The translations under genes and the position numbers were made by a program. From Nocardia ninae NBRC 108245 (GTDB lineage: Bacteria > Actinomycetota > Actinomycetes > Mycobacteriales > Mycobacteriaceae), in the NCBI RefSeq assembly GCF_007990755.1, contig NZ_BJXA01000001.1, positions 310,001 to 374,000 of the forward strand: a stretch of 64,000 bases of DNA, given 5' to 3'. The notes under the pieces were generated by a model. The model saw nothing but the letters and a program-made list of their open reading frames with translations. It did not search any database and was not told the origin of the DNA. Each line of letters starts with the position of its first letter. Position 1 is the first letter of the stretch. Below, piece after piece: positions 25,320 to 33,839 of the stretch.

Positions 25320-27245
25320 ATGGCCGCAGAAACCACCGCACCACCCCTCGTCGGCATCGACGAGATGACCACACCGACCTGGATGACGGTGGACAAGCAG
25401 GTCGCCGAGGCCGGAATCTGGCGGACATTACGGGCGCTACCCGCAGGCGCACGAGTGGTGACCGGCCTGGCCTGGCAGGCCTCCCGGCGCCTGACCCTCC
25501 TCACCGCACTCCTGTCCATCGCAGGCGGATTCGCGACCGCGATCGGCTTACTCGCCACCGCCGACGTGCTGACCACGCTGCTCGCGCAGGGACCGACCGC
25601 GCAGCGCGTAGTGGCGGCATTGCCCGCGGTCGGCTCGGTGGTGGCCGCCCTCGCGGCGCGCGCCCTGCTCGAAAGCGGCTCCGCCACAGCGGAAGCGCTG
25701 CTGAAACCCAGGGTCGAGCAGCAAGCGCGGGACAAGGCGCACACCGCGATCGCCCGGGTCGAGCTCATCGCCTTCGAGGACAGCGAGTACGCCGACCTGA
25801 TCCGCCAGGGCTTGCAACGCGGCATGGGCAGCATCGCCCACTGCGTCGACGCGATCACCGGCGTGGCCGGTTCGCTCATCCACGTCTGCGCCGCGGTGGG
25901 CACGGCGGCGGTGCTGCATCCGTTGCTCGCGCCGCTGGTGCTGTTGGCCGTCATCCCGGACATGTGGGCGTCCGCCCGGGCCGCGAAGCTGTCCTACCAG
26001 TCCTATATCCGCATCATGACCAGCCATCTGCGGACGGCCATCGCCAGCGACCTGTTGTCGGACCGGGACACGGCGGCCGAGCTGCGCGCGTGTACCGCGG
26101 GCCCGGCGCTGCTCGCCGAGTACCGGCGGATCAGTCAGCAGATCACCGAGGAGACCAGCCGGGTCGAGTTGGCCAGGGCACGCGTGCGTTTGGTGGGGCG
26201 CACCATCGCCGGGATCGGCACCGGCATCGCCTTCGGCGCGCTTGGTCTGCTGCTCTACCTCGGCGAACTGCCCTTGGCCATGGCGGGCACCGCGGTCGTG
26301 GCGATGCGGATGGCGTCGGCCGCTTTGTCGCAGACCATGATCGGGGTCAACAGCCTTTACGAGAACACCCTCTACCTCGAGTTCTACGGCAACCTGCTCG
26401 ACCAGACCGAGCGACGCACCCGCCCACCGGCGGAGCTCCACGCTCCTGCCGACCCGCACGAGATCAGTTTGCGCGCAGCGTCTTTCACCTACCCGGGCCA
26501 GCAGGACCCCGCGCTGCACAAGGTCGACCTGACCATCCGACGCGGCCAGATCATCGCGCTGGTCGGCGAGAACGGATCCGGCAAGAGCACCATGGCCAAG
26601 CTGATCACCGGCCTGTACCTGCCAACACAGGGCCAGATCTGCTGGGACGGGATCGATCTGGCCACCGTCGACGAGCAGTCGATCTACCGGCAGGTCTCGA
26701 TAGTCATGCAGGATCCGGCCCGCTGGCCGATGACCGCACGGGACAACATCCGCATCGGCCGCATCGAACGCGCCGACCCGGACGGTCTCGTACTCGCCTC
26801 GGCGGCACGGGAATCCGGTGCGGACGTCGTCATCGATGAGCTGCCCTACGGCGAGCACACCGTACTGTCCCGGCAATTCAGCAAGGGCCGCGATCTCTCC
26901 GGCGGTCAGTGGCAGCGGATCAGCGTGGCCCGCGGGCTCTACCGGGACGCACCCATCCTGGTGGCCGACGAGCCGACCGCCGCCATGGACGCCCGCGCCG
27001 AGCACGCGGTCTTCCAGTCCCTGCAACACCTCAGCCGCGGCAACGGCCGCAGCGCGGCCAACCGCACCACCATCCTGATCACCCACCGGCTGGCCAACAT
27101 TCGGCACGCCGACCGCATCATCGTGCTGGACCACGGCCGGATCGTGGAGGAAGGCACGCACACCGAACTCATGGCGAAGGACGGGACCTACGCTCAGCTG
27201 TTCAGCCTGCAAGCCGCCGCCTACCAGCTCGAATCGAGCAGCTGA
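25320..27245 (+). CDS. ABC transporter, fused permease/ATPase, lanthipeptide export
   Basis: A 641-residue half-transporter. The membrane domain spans about residues 55-340 with four to six helices. The ATPase follows: Walker A GENGSGKST (416-424), signature LSGGQ (526-530) and Walker B ILVADEP, with the H-loop ITHRLAN. No N-terminal C39 peptidase domain is present, so it should export without cutting the leader. AGGAGGGG precedes the ATG. The gene ends exactly where the convergent arsR gene ends. Export of the modified peptides is inferred from position. Confidence 0.87.
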   Translation: MAAETTAPPLVGIDEMTTPTWMTVDKQVAEAGIWRTLRALPAGARVVTGLAWQASRRLTLLTALLSIAGGFATAIGLLATADVLTTLLAQGPTAQRVVAALPAVGSVVAALAARALLESGSATAEALLKPRVEQQARDKAHTAIARVELIAFEDSEYADLIRQGLQRGMGSIAHCVDAITGVAGSLIHVCAAVGTAAVLHPLLAPLVLLAVIPDMWASARAAKLSYQSYIRIMTSHLRTAIASDLLSDRDTAAELRACTAGPALLAEYRRISQQITEETSRVELARARVRLVGRTIAGIGTGIAFGALGLLLYLGELPLAMAGTAVVAMRMASAALSQTMIGVNSLYENTLYLEFYGNLLDQTERRTRPPAELHAPADPHEISLRAASFTYPGQQDPALHKVDLTIRRGQIIALVGENGSGKSTMAKLITGLYLPTQGQICWDGIDLATVDEQSIYRQVSIVMQDPARWPMTARDNIRIGRIERADPDGLVLASAARESGADVVIDELPYGEHTVLSRQFSKGRDLSGGQWQRISVARGLYRDAPILVADEPTAAMDARAEHAVFQSLQHLSRGNGRSAANRTTILITHRLANIRHADRIIVLDHGRIVEEGTHTELMAKDGTYAQLFSLQAAAYQLESSS

Positions 27246-27644
27246 TCAGGCCTCGCGAGCGTCCCGCTCGGTGGCATCCCGGCCGGGTTCGGCCGCCCGA
27301 CGGGCACGCCGACCGCGGGCGACCTCGGTGGCGAGGGCGTCGAGCGGCTGAGCGAACTGTGCCAGCGGATCCGCGAGAGCCGACAGCCACACCTGGGCCA
27401 CCTCGACACCGGCGGCGTCCAGGGCATACACCCGGCGCGTACCTTCCGCGCGGACGCGCACCAGCCCGGCGTCGCGCAGCACCTTGAGATGCTGCGAGAC
27501 GCCGGGCTGCGAGATCCGGGTGAACCCTTGCACGGCAGCGACAACCGTGCCCGCCGGCTGTTCGCCGGTGGCTACGAGCTCGAGGATGAAGCGGCGCACA
27601 GGGTCGCCGAGCGCCTCGAAGATCTTTTCCGGAGCAGAGGTCAT
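27246..27644 (-). CDS. ArsR family regulator paired with SRPBCC protein
   Basis: A 132-residue winged-helix regulator: IFEALGDPVRRFILELVATG, then ISQPGVSQHLKVLRDAGLVR and a wing RRVYALD. The tail is basic (RGRRARRAAEPGR). Its start shares a base with the stop of the upstream SRPBCC gene (TGATG at 27642-27646). This family of ArsR genes is often paired with SRPBCC/AHSA1 proteins, but usually with the regulator first; here the order is reversed. Confidence 0.88.
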   Translation of the reverse strand: MTSAPEKIFEALGDPVRRFILELVATGEQPAGTVVAAVQGFTRISQPGVSQHLKVLRDAGLVRVRAEGTRRVYALDAAGVEVAQVWLSALADPLAQFAQPLDALATEVARGRRARRAAEPGRDATERDAREA

Positions 27645-28300
27645 CAGGACTGCGCGTTGCCCTCGGGCTCGACGGTGTAGAAGGTGATCGTCCGCTCGGC
27701 GGCCTCGCGCGCGGCGGCGGGGTCGTCGCCGGCCTCGATGGCCGCGTTCGCCCAGTCCGAACCCGCCGCCCGCACGAACGTGATCCCCTCGGGAGTCGTC
27801 GGAAAGGCCAGCCCCTCGGCCGGGTCCACCGCCGCCCCGCTCGACAGATGCAGACCCAGCGCCATCAACGCCAGATCCCAGCCGACGCCGACCGCACCCG
27901 GACCGTACTGCCCCCAGAACTCGGGATCGACCGGCGCCTCGTGCGCCAATTCCAGCACGGTGCCCTCGTCGCCGGGCGCGAGGTCGACCGTCACCCACGA
28001 CACCTGCGGGCCCATCTCCCAGGTCAGGGCGAGCCGTCGCGGCGCCTCGCACTCCTCGACCACTCCCCCCGCATTGCCCTCCAGCTGGTAATGACCACCG
28101 ACTTTCAGGTCACCACTGATCGGCAGGAACCAGCGCGGCAACCGTTCGGCGTTGGTCAGCGCATCCCACAGATCATTCTGATCGGTGGCGTAGGTGCGGC
28201 GGGCGACAGCGATCTTGGTCGGCGCGCCGTCCCGAGATCCGTTGCGGACCTCGCGAACCATGAGCCCGGCGATGCCGGCGGGATCGGTGAGCAGGGGCAT
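27644..28300 (-). CDS. SRPBCC (AHSA1-like) domain protein
   Basis: A 218-residue protein with the START-like fold pattern: RTYATDQNDLWDALTNAERL, then PRWFLPISGDLKVGGHYQLEGNAGG-type strands (key elements WFLPISG and GGHYQL), VVEECEAPRRLALTWE and a C-terminal helix. These proteins bind hydrophobic ligands; the ligand is unknown. It is the first gene of a two-gene operon with arsR, behind a TATAAGT palindrome. Confidence 0.87.
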   Translation of the reverse strand: MPLLTDPAGIAGLMVREVRNGSRDGAPTKIAVARRTYATDQNDLWDALTNAERLPRWFLPISGDLKVGGHYQLEGNAGGVVEECEAPRRLALTWEMGPQVSWVTVDLAPGDEGTVLELAHEAPVDPEFWGQYGPGAVGVGWDLALMALGLHLSSGAAVDPAEGLAFPTTPEGITFVRAAGSDWANAAIEAGDDPAAAREAAERTITFYTVEPEGNAQS

Positions 28301-28313
28301 AGCATCCTCCTTC

Positions 28314-28331
28314 TATAAGTTTTTACTTATA
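28314..28331. promoter_or_regulatory. ArsR-type operator upstream of SRPBCC-arsR
   Basis: TATAAGT-TTTT-ACTTATA is a perfect 7-bp dyad 13 bp before the SRPBCC start, AT-rich in GC-rich DNA. It fits self-repression by the ArsR protein. Confidence 0.65.
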
Positions 28332-28497
28332 TTAGCGGCACTGTCGAGCTGCCGCCACCCCACCCTGCTGTGACCGATCACAGCTACCGTTGCGCCGCGC
28401 CCGCGTGTTCTCACAAGTTCGCCGGTAACCTTCTCCGACCACCACCGCGTAGTTAGTGTGAACCAGCTACATAGCTATTGCTGACAAAGGAGTTGTC

Positions 28498-29742
28498 ATG
28501 GCTATCGACAGTCCGCTACGGCCGAATCTGACGATCTCCGGGCAACCCATGTCCACCCCCTTACGCGACGTCAGAGCCCTGTCCCGGCAGATGGTCGGCC
28601 ACTTCGTCGAGAACGTCGTGCCCTGCGGGACGCTGCCCGGCGAGGCGATCTACGGCGACATCACCACCATCACCCGCGTGTGCCTGGAACTGGCCGCCAG
28701 CATGCTGGACGGGCAGAACATCCCGGAGAAGGTGGAGAAGCTCGAGGAGGCCGCCGCCGGTTGGGCACGCGAGGGTGTCCCGATCGACGCGATCCACGAC
28801 GCCATTCACGCCGGCTTCAAGATGGGCGTAGACCTGGTCGTCTCGAAGCTGACCGCCAAGGACTTCGACACCTTCGTCGACAGCTCCAAAACGAACATCG
28901 AGATCCTGCACACGCTCACCTCGGCCATCTCCCGGGCCTACTTCCGCGAACTGCGCGCCGTCGTCAGCGAGCACCACACGGCGGTGCACACGCTGACCTC
29001 CGCGCTGCTCGGCGGCCGGCCGACGTCGACCATGGCGCGCGAGTGCGGCGTCGCCATCGCCGAGTCGTATGTGGTACTGGCAGTGTCGATTCCACGCCAC
29101 CGCGACGAGCACAACCCGGCCCTGGACACCCAGGTCGTCGCCCGCCGCAAGCTGCGCCGCACCCAGGCGGAGCTGGCCGCCCGCTGCGGCGGCAGCGCGC
29201 TGTCACTGCTCAGCATCGATGGCGGCACCATTCTGCTGCCCGCCGGCCAGCACAGCGACGAGGAACTCGACGAGCTCGTCGCCGGCCTGTCCCGGGCCGC
29301 GCAGGTCGGCATCACCGCCGCCCTGGTCGAGTCGGTGCCCGACCAGATTCCCGGCGCCGTCGATCAAGCCCACGAGCTGCTCGACATGGTGCACCGGCTG
29401 CACTGCGTCACCGGCCTGTACCGATTCGACGAGCTAGCGCTCGAATACCAGCTCACCCGACCGGGTCCCGGCCGCGAATACCTCGGCGCGGTGCTCACCC
29501 CCTTGGACGAGCACACCGAGTTGCTGGAGACGCTGCAGCTGCACATCGCCAACAACCTCAATCGCCAACGCACCGCCCGCGCCTTGCACGTGCACACCAA
29601 CACCGTCGACTACCGGCTCAAGCGCATCGGCCAGCTGACCGGCTTCGATCCGTCGCAGCCCTCCGGCCTGTGGTACCTGCGCTCGGCGCTGATCGCGCGC
29701 TCGTACCACCCCACCGACGCCGCTAGTCGCCAAGTGGGTTGA
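28498..29742 (+). CDS. PucR-type helix-turn-helix regulator
   Basis: A 414-residue protein. The C-terminus has the PucR HTH: LLETLQLHIANNLNRQRTAR, then ALHVHTNTVDYRLKRIGQLTG. The N-terminal ~170 residues form the helical RsbRD/CdaR-like part common in nocardial and mycobacterial paralogues. The signal it senses is unknown. AAAGGAG lies before the ATG. Its 3' end overlaps the convergent peroxidase gene by 20 bp. Confidence 0.88.
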   Translation: MAIDSPLRPNLTISGQPMSTPLRDVRALSRQMVGHFVENVVPCGTLPGEAIYGDITTITRVCLELAASMLDGQNIPEKVEKLEEAAAGWAREGVPIDAIHDAIHAGFKMGVDLVVSKLTAKDFDTFVDSSKTNIEILHTLTSAISRAYFRELRAVVSEHHTAVHTLTSALLGGRPTSTMARECGVAIAESYVVLAVSIPRHRDEHNPALDTQVVARRKLRRTQAELAARCGGSALSLLSIDGGTILLPAGQHSDEELDELVAGLSRAAQVGITAALVESVPDQIPGAVDQAHELLDMVHRLHCVTGLYRFDELALEYQLTRPGPGREYLGAVLTPLDEHTELLETLQLHIANNLNRQRTARALHVHTNTVDYRLKRIGQLTGFDPSQPSGLWYLRSALIARSYHPTDAASRQVG

Positions 29743-31390
29743 GCAGGTCGGCCTTTCCCTCGAAGGCGAACAGCAGCAGGTCGGTCATCCGGAAGGTATT
29801 CGAGTCCGGCCCGTACTTGGGGCGCCAGGCCGGATCGCGCACGATCGAGGTGCGGCTGCCCTCGATGGCCCGGTGGAACACCTCCGCCACGATCCGGCCG
29901 CCGACCGGCCCGAGCAGGCCGTTGCCGAACTCCGCCTCGCGCAACAGGTAGAACCACAGCGGCGTGGCGGCGAGGACAGTGGTGCGTTGCTCGTCGGTGA
30001 GCGCGTCGAGTGTGGCGCCCTGATTGCCGTGCAGGATCTGCTCGGCGCTGAGCGGTTCGACGCCGAAGAACTCGGCCATCTGCTGCCCGCTGGCGAGGCG
30101 GACCATGTGCGCGCGGGTGAGATTGCGAAATGCCAGGTTGCGGTGGATGTTCGGGACCGTGCTGCCGCGGCCGCCGAACGTGCCCGCAGGCAGGTTGACC
30201 AGGGGGTCCACCAGCAGCGTGTCGACCCGCTTCGTCACGTTGCCGCCGCCGCTCTCGGCGGGCGCCGCGAGGTCGGGGCGGTTCGCCTCGGTGAAGTCGA
30301 AAAGCCTGCGGAAATCCGCGATCCAGTTGGTCGGCAGGGTATCCACGGTGCCCGAATTGGGATTGTCCAGATCGGGAATCTGCGAACCGGCCTGGAAATT
30401 ACCGCTGACGCCGCTGAACGTGAACAACTGCAGCAGGGTGGCGATCTCGCCGGGACCGGTGCTGTTGAAGACCCGATTCCACTGGTAAGTGTCGCGAATC
30501 ATGCTGTGGCCGATTCGGTATGCCGCGACGGAGAACTCGATCGGCATGGTCGGGCGCAGGCCGCGGCCCGCGTACCCGTCTCCCGGCGCCTCGAAGAACC
30601 GCCTGCCCTGCCGGAACACGTCGGCGACGATCGCCGGGTCCACGATGCGCGGCAGGAAGTCGTGCACCAGCATCCACTGGTAGTGCCGGACGACCAGCTC
30701 ACGGGCCGCGCTGAACAACCGTCGCCTGGCCAGGCCCTTGAGCGCCAACTCCTCGACCACTCGGTTGTGAAAGCGGATGAACGCCAGGTGTGTCTGCGCG
30801 ACCGCGAGGTTCTCGTCGTTGCGGTTGTCCGGGATCAGCGGGCGTCGCCGGTCCGCGGCCGTCCCACCCGCGCCGCCGAACCGCGGCAGGTCGAAGCCCG
30901 TCAGCTCGACCTTCACCCGGTCGTCGGGAAAGTCCGCCGGGGAGGTCGTGCCGACCTTCAGTGTCACGCCGTCCTCGGTGTAGCAGACGCGATCGTTCGG
31001 GTCCGTCGGCCCCCTGCCGTACACGGAGTCCAAATCCAGTGCGGGAGAACGCCCTTGCATCAACTCGTCGACGGTGACGTCCTCGCCGAGCTGGGCCGAG
31101 GTGCGGTCCATGGTGAGATCGTGGTCGACGAACTGGCCGAGATAGGTGAAGCCGGCCGGGATCGGCGGCTCGGCCGAATCCGGTTGCGGCACGCGGGCGG
31201 TGATCGCGGCCGCCAACGCCGCTCTGGTCGGCTCGTCGGTCGGCACGCCGACCGGTCCGAGCCGGGAGAAGCGGAACCGGCGCAGTTCCTCGACGGTCAA
31301 CGGCTGCCGCGTGATCGGGCGTCCCTGCCAGTCGAATTCGAGCACTCCCTCGCCGACGACGAAGAAGCTGTCAGTACCGTGCTGTTTCAT
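29723..31390 (-). CDS. Animal-type haem peroxidase
   Basis: A 555-residue peroxidase of the animal haem peroxidase superfamily, which includes myeloperoxidase and bacterial peroxicins. The distal His motif is GQFVDHDLTMD near residue 90, the catalytic Arg segment lies around NDENLAVAQTHLAFIRFHN, and the proximal His lies in FSVAAYRIGHSMIRDTYQW. No signal peptide is visible. It should oxidise halides or small organics with peroxide. It is monocistronic and convergent with the PucR gene. Confidence 0.9.
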   Translation of the reverse strand: MKQHGTDSFFVVGEGVLEFDWQGRPITRQPLTVEELRRFRFSRLGPVGVPTDEPTRAALAAAITARVPQPDSAEPPIPAGFTYLGQFVDHDLTMDRTSAQLGEDVTVDELMQGRSPALDLDSVYGRGPTDPNDRVCYTEDGVTLKVGTTSPADFPDDRVKVELTGFDLPRFGGAGGTAADRRRPLIPDNRNDENLAVAQTHLAFIRFHNRVVEELALKGLARRRLFSAARELVVRHYQWMLVHDFLPRIVDPAIVADVFRQGRRFFEAPGDGYAGRGLRPTMPIEFSVAAYRIGHSMIRDTYQWNRVFNSTGPGEIATLLQLFTFSGVSGNFQAGSQIPDLDNPNSGTVDTLPTNWIADFRRLFDFTEANRPDLAAPAESGGGNVTKRVDTLLVDPLVNLPAGTFGGRGSTVPNIHRNLAFRNLTRAHMVRLASGQQMAEFFGVEPLSAEQILHGNQGATLDALTDEQRTTVLAATPLWFYLLREAEFGNGLLGPVGGRIVAEVFHRAIEGSRTSIVRDPAWRPKYGPDSNTFRMTDLLLFAFEGKADLLNPLGD

Positions 31391-31543
31391 GCGAACCCTC
31401 CGAATGGTTCGAAAAGTGATTTTCGGACGAATGTCCGCATGACAGCCGCCCCCCGTTTTTATCTGTAGTGCTGAACTGCGCGCTCCCCCGAGCGTCGACC
31501 GGTCGTCGCGACCGATCGAGTGCGCATGCCTCCGAGCTGGTGA

Positions 31544-31759
31544 TCAGCTAGGGCAGCCGACCGCCGCCGAAGAACCGGTGGTCAACGCCGCGACGAGTCC
31601 GGCGAGCAGGCCTGCCGCGCACTCCGCCGACCAGGTCGTCGGACTACCGCCGACCTGCGTCGCGGCCGGACCGGCGTCGGCCGAGGCCGGCATCGCGCCA
31701 CCGAACAACGACGCGACGACGACCGTGCCCACCCCGATTCGATAAACCGCCCTACGCAT
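31544..31759 (-). CDS. Small secreted protein
   Basis: A 71-residue protein with a clean signal peptide ending ASADA near residue 29 and a short Gly/Ala/Thr-rich mature part with two Cys (SAECAAGLL and VGCPS), which could form one disulfide. I do not recognise a family. It lies between the peroxidase gene and a nested inverted repeat. Confidence 0.6.
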   Translation of the reverse strand: MRRAVYRIGVGTVVVASLFGGAMPASADAGPAATQVGGSPTTWSAECAAGLLAGLVAALTTGSSAAVGCPS

Positions 31760-31810
31760 GAATTGATCACCCCCGGAGACCGAACTAGATCGAATACCCG
31801 GAACACAGGT

Positions 31811-31877
31811 CCGGACTGCCCCAATATTATCCGAGCACCCATTCCGTGCTCAGCCGTCAATTGTTGGGGCAGTCCGG
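31811..31877. repeat. Nested inverted repeat, 67 bp
   Basis: CCGGACTGCCCCAA (31811-31824) is exactly inverted at 31864-31877, enclosing a second stem GAGCAC (31833-31838) / GTGCTC (31846-31851). It lies between two leftward small genes. It could be a terminator, a small structured RNA or a MITE-like insertion. Confidence 0.6.
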
Positions 31878-31892
31878 TAGTAAGCGCACCGA

Positions 31893-32045
31893 TCAGTCCG
31901 GTGGTTCCTGCGTGTCGTCGGGGGTGGCCAGGTCGGGAGCGACCTCCCGGGTCGCCATCCCACCCTCGCCACCCTCGTCGCTCGGCCCCGGGCGGCCGCC
32001 CTTGGGCTCGTCGCGCTCGTCGTCGGTATCTTTCGCACGTGTCAT
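31893..32045 (-). CDS. Small acidic hypothetical protein (50 aa)
   Basis: A 50-residue, highly charged, probably disordered product starting MTRAKDTDDERDEPKGG and ending TPDDTQEPPD. AAAGGGG precedes the ATG at 32045. No family is recognised. It lies 50 bp after the DctA-like gene on the same strand and may share its transcript. Confidence 0.5.
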   Translation of the reverse strand: MTRAKDTDDERDEPKGGRPGPSDEGGEGGMATREVAPDLATPDDTQEPPD

Positions 32046-32096
32046 GAGAGACCCCTTTCGTCGTCGCTGCGAACTACCCGCGACGACGTCGTTCAA

Positions 32097-33422
32097 TCAG
32101 GCCGCCGCAGGCACGGGCTCCGGTTTCGACTCGGGCGCGGTCAACGACACCGACGGCTGATCGAAGACCTCTTGATCGAGGATGCCCTCCCGCTTCGCCA
32201 CCAGCACCGGCACCACCATCTGCCCGGCCACATTCGTCGCGGTCCGGATCATGTCCAGGATCGGGTCGATCGCGAGCAGCAAGCCCGCACCGGCCAGCGG
32301 CAGACCGAGCGTGGACAGGGTCAGGGTGAGCATCACGATGGCGCCGGTGAGACCGGCCGTCGCCGCGGAACCGACCACGGAGACGAACGCGATCAGCAGA
32401 TAGTCGCGCAGGTCGAGCTGTGTTCCGGTGATCTGGGCGACGAAGATGGCCGCCAGCGCCGGGTACACCGCCGCGCAGCCGTCCATTTTCGTGGTCGCGC
32501 CGAACGGCACGGCGAACGACGCGTATTCATTGGGCACACCGAGCCGTTCGGTGACCATCCGCTGGGTCAGCGGCATGGTGCCGATCGACGAACGCGAGAC
32601 GAACGCCAATTCCAGTGCGGGCCAAGCCTTGGCGTAGAAACGGACGGGACTGACACCGCCCACGGTGCGCAACAGGATCGGGTACACCACGACGAGCACG
32701 ATGAGGCAGCCCGCGTACACCGCGACGGTGAACGTGGCCAGCGGCCGCAGCAGGTCCCAGCCGTAGCTGGCGATCGCCTTGCCGATCAGTCCCGCGGTGC
32801 CGATCGGCGCGAGCCGGATCACCCACCACAGCGCCTTCTGCACCAGCTCCAGCACCGATTCGGCCAGTGTCAGAAAGGGTTTGGCGGCGTCGCCGAGTTT
32901 CAGCGCGGCAAAGCCGAGCACCGCGCCCAGGAATACCAGTTGCAGCACATTGCCGTTGGTGAAAGCGCCGACCACGTTCGTCGGGATGATGCCGGTGAGG
33001 AAGTCGGTCCAGCCGCCCTTCGAGGTGGGCTCCTTCGCACCGACCAGCGAAAGGTCGACGCCGCGACCGGGATTGGTGACGAGGCCGAGCACGATGCCGA
33101 CCGCGACGGCGATCAGCGCGGTCCCCAGGAACCACAGCAGGGTGCGACCGGCGAGCCGGGCGGCATTGGTGACGTGCCGCAGTCCGGCCACGCTCACCAG
33201 CACCGCGGTGAACACCAGCGGCGGCACCGCGAGCTTGAGCAGCTGCACGAAGATGCTGCCGACCTGGGTCAGCGTGCTGGTGAGCCAGGCGGAGCCGGTC
33301 GCGCGGGCGAGGAAGCCCGCGGCGATACCGACCACAAGGCCGAGCAGGATCTGGACGCCGAACGACCAGCGCACCGGATTCAGGGTACGGCTGCGCGAAC
33401 TAGGTGAAGACAAGGGAACCAT
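32097..33422 (-). CDS. Dicarboxylate/amino acid:cation symporter (DctA/GltP family)
   Basis: A 441-residue SLC1-type carrier. Eight helices and two re-entrant loops are suggested; SRSSIGTMPLT is the serine-rich HP1 region, FGATTKMDGCA corresponds to the NMDG-containing helix 7 (Asn replaced by Lys), and LDMIRTATNVAGQ is the helix 8 substrate motif. It should import C4-dicarboxylates or acidic amino acids with H+ or Na+. I place the start at 33422 (MVPLSS); an earlier ATG at 33503 would add 27 residues. Confidence 0.88.
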   Translation of the reverse strand: MVPLSSPSSRSRTLNPVRWSFGVQILLGLVVGIAAGFLARATGSAWLTSTLTQVGSIFVQLLKLAVPPLVFTAVLVSVAGLRHVTNAARLAGRTLLWFLGTALIAVAVGIVLGLVTNPGRGVDLSLVGAKEPTSKGGWTDFLTGIIPTNVVGAFTNGNVLQLVFLGAVLGFAALKLGDAAKPFLTLAESVLELVQKALWWVIRLAPIGTAGLIGKAIASYGWDLLRPLATFTVAVYAGCLIVLVVVYPILLRTVGGVSPVRFYAKAWPALELAFVSRSSIGTMPLTQRMVTERLGVPNEYASFAVPFGATTKMDGCAAVYPALAAIFVAQITGTQLDLRDYLLIAFVSVVGSAATAGLTGAIVMLTLTLSTLGLPLAGAGLLLAIDPILDMIRTATNVAGQMVVPVLVAKREGILDQEVFDQPSVSLTAPESKPEPVPAAA

Positions 33423-33839
33423 CCAAGACAAATCAGGGGATCTGGTGAGGTGTGCGCACGCGTCAGCAACACAGCTGCGCGGCCAACCGCCCCAGATCCA
33501 CATGCAACCTGGCGACCAGGTGCACGACTGTCGCGAAAAAGTTCATAACGCCCTAAACGGTAAGCGATTCGTCCGACCAATTTTCACTCCGGTCGGTGGC
33601 ACGCCTTATGTCCTGCGTCACAATCGGTCGGACCAGGCCTGCTCGGACGATGCGCTGCCTTCCCCAGTCGGGTTGTCGTGGCGCCAGTTGGTCCCCGGAC
33701 TTCGTTGCGCACCAACCCCGTTCGACCAGGCACGCCGACTCCGCGCGCGCCACAGCGGATCTCGGCGCACGAAGAAATCTCGTGCGCCGTGTCAATCGTC
33801 ACGAAGTGGGCAATACGGGCGGTGAGAGATGAGGTAACC
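33423..33839. other. Divergent intergenic region with a hairpin
   Basis: About 415 bp between the symporter and DUF1206 genes with no supported gene. A perfect 10-bp stem, CGGCGCACGA (33763-33772) with TCGTGCGCCG (33780-33789), lies 50 bp before the DUF1206 start and could be a 5' leader structure. Confidence 0.5.

Noticed and set aside
26000-27200. Leader-peptidase function for the lanthipeptide ABC transporter
   Set aside because: The protein begins directly with the membrane domain and lacks a C39 peptidase Cys/His motif.
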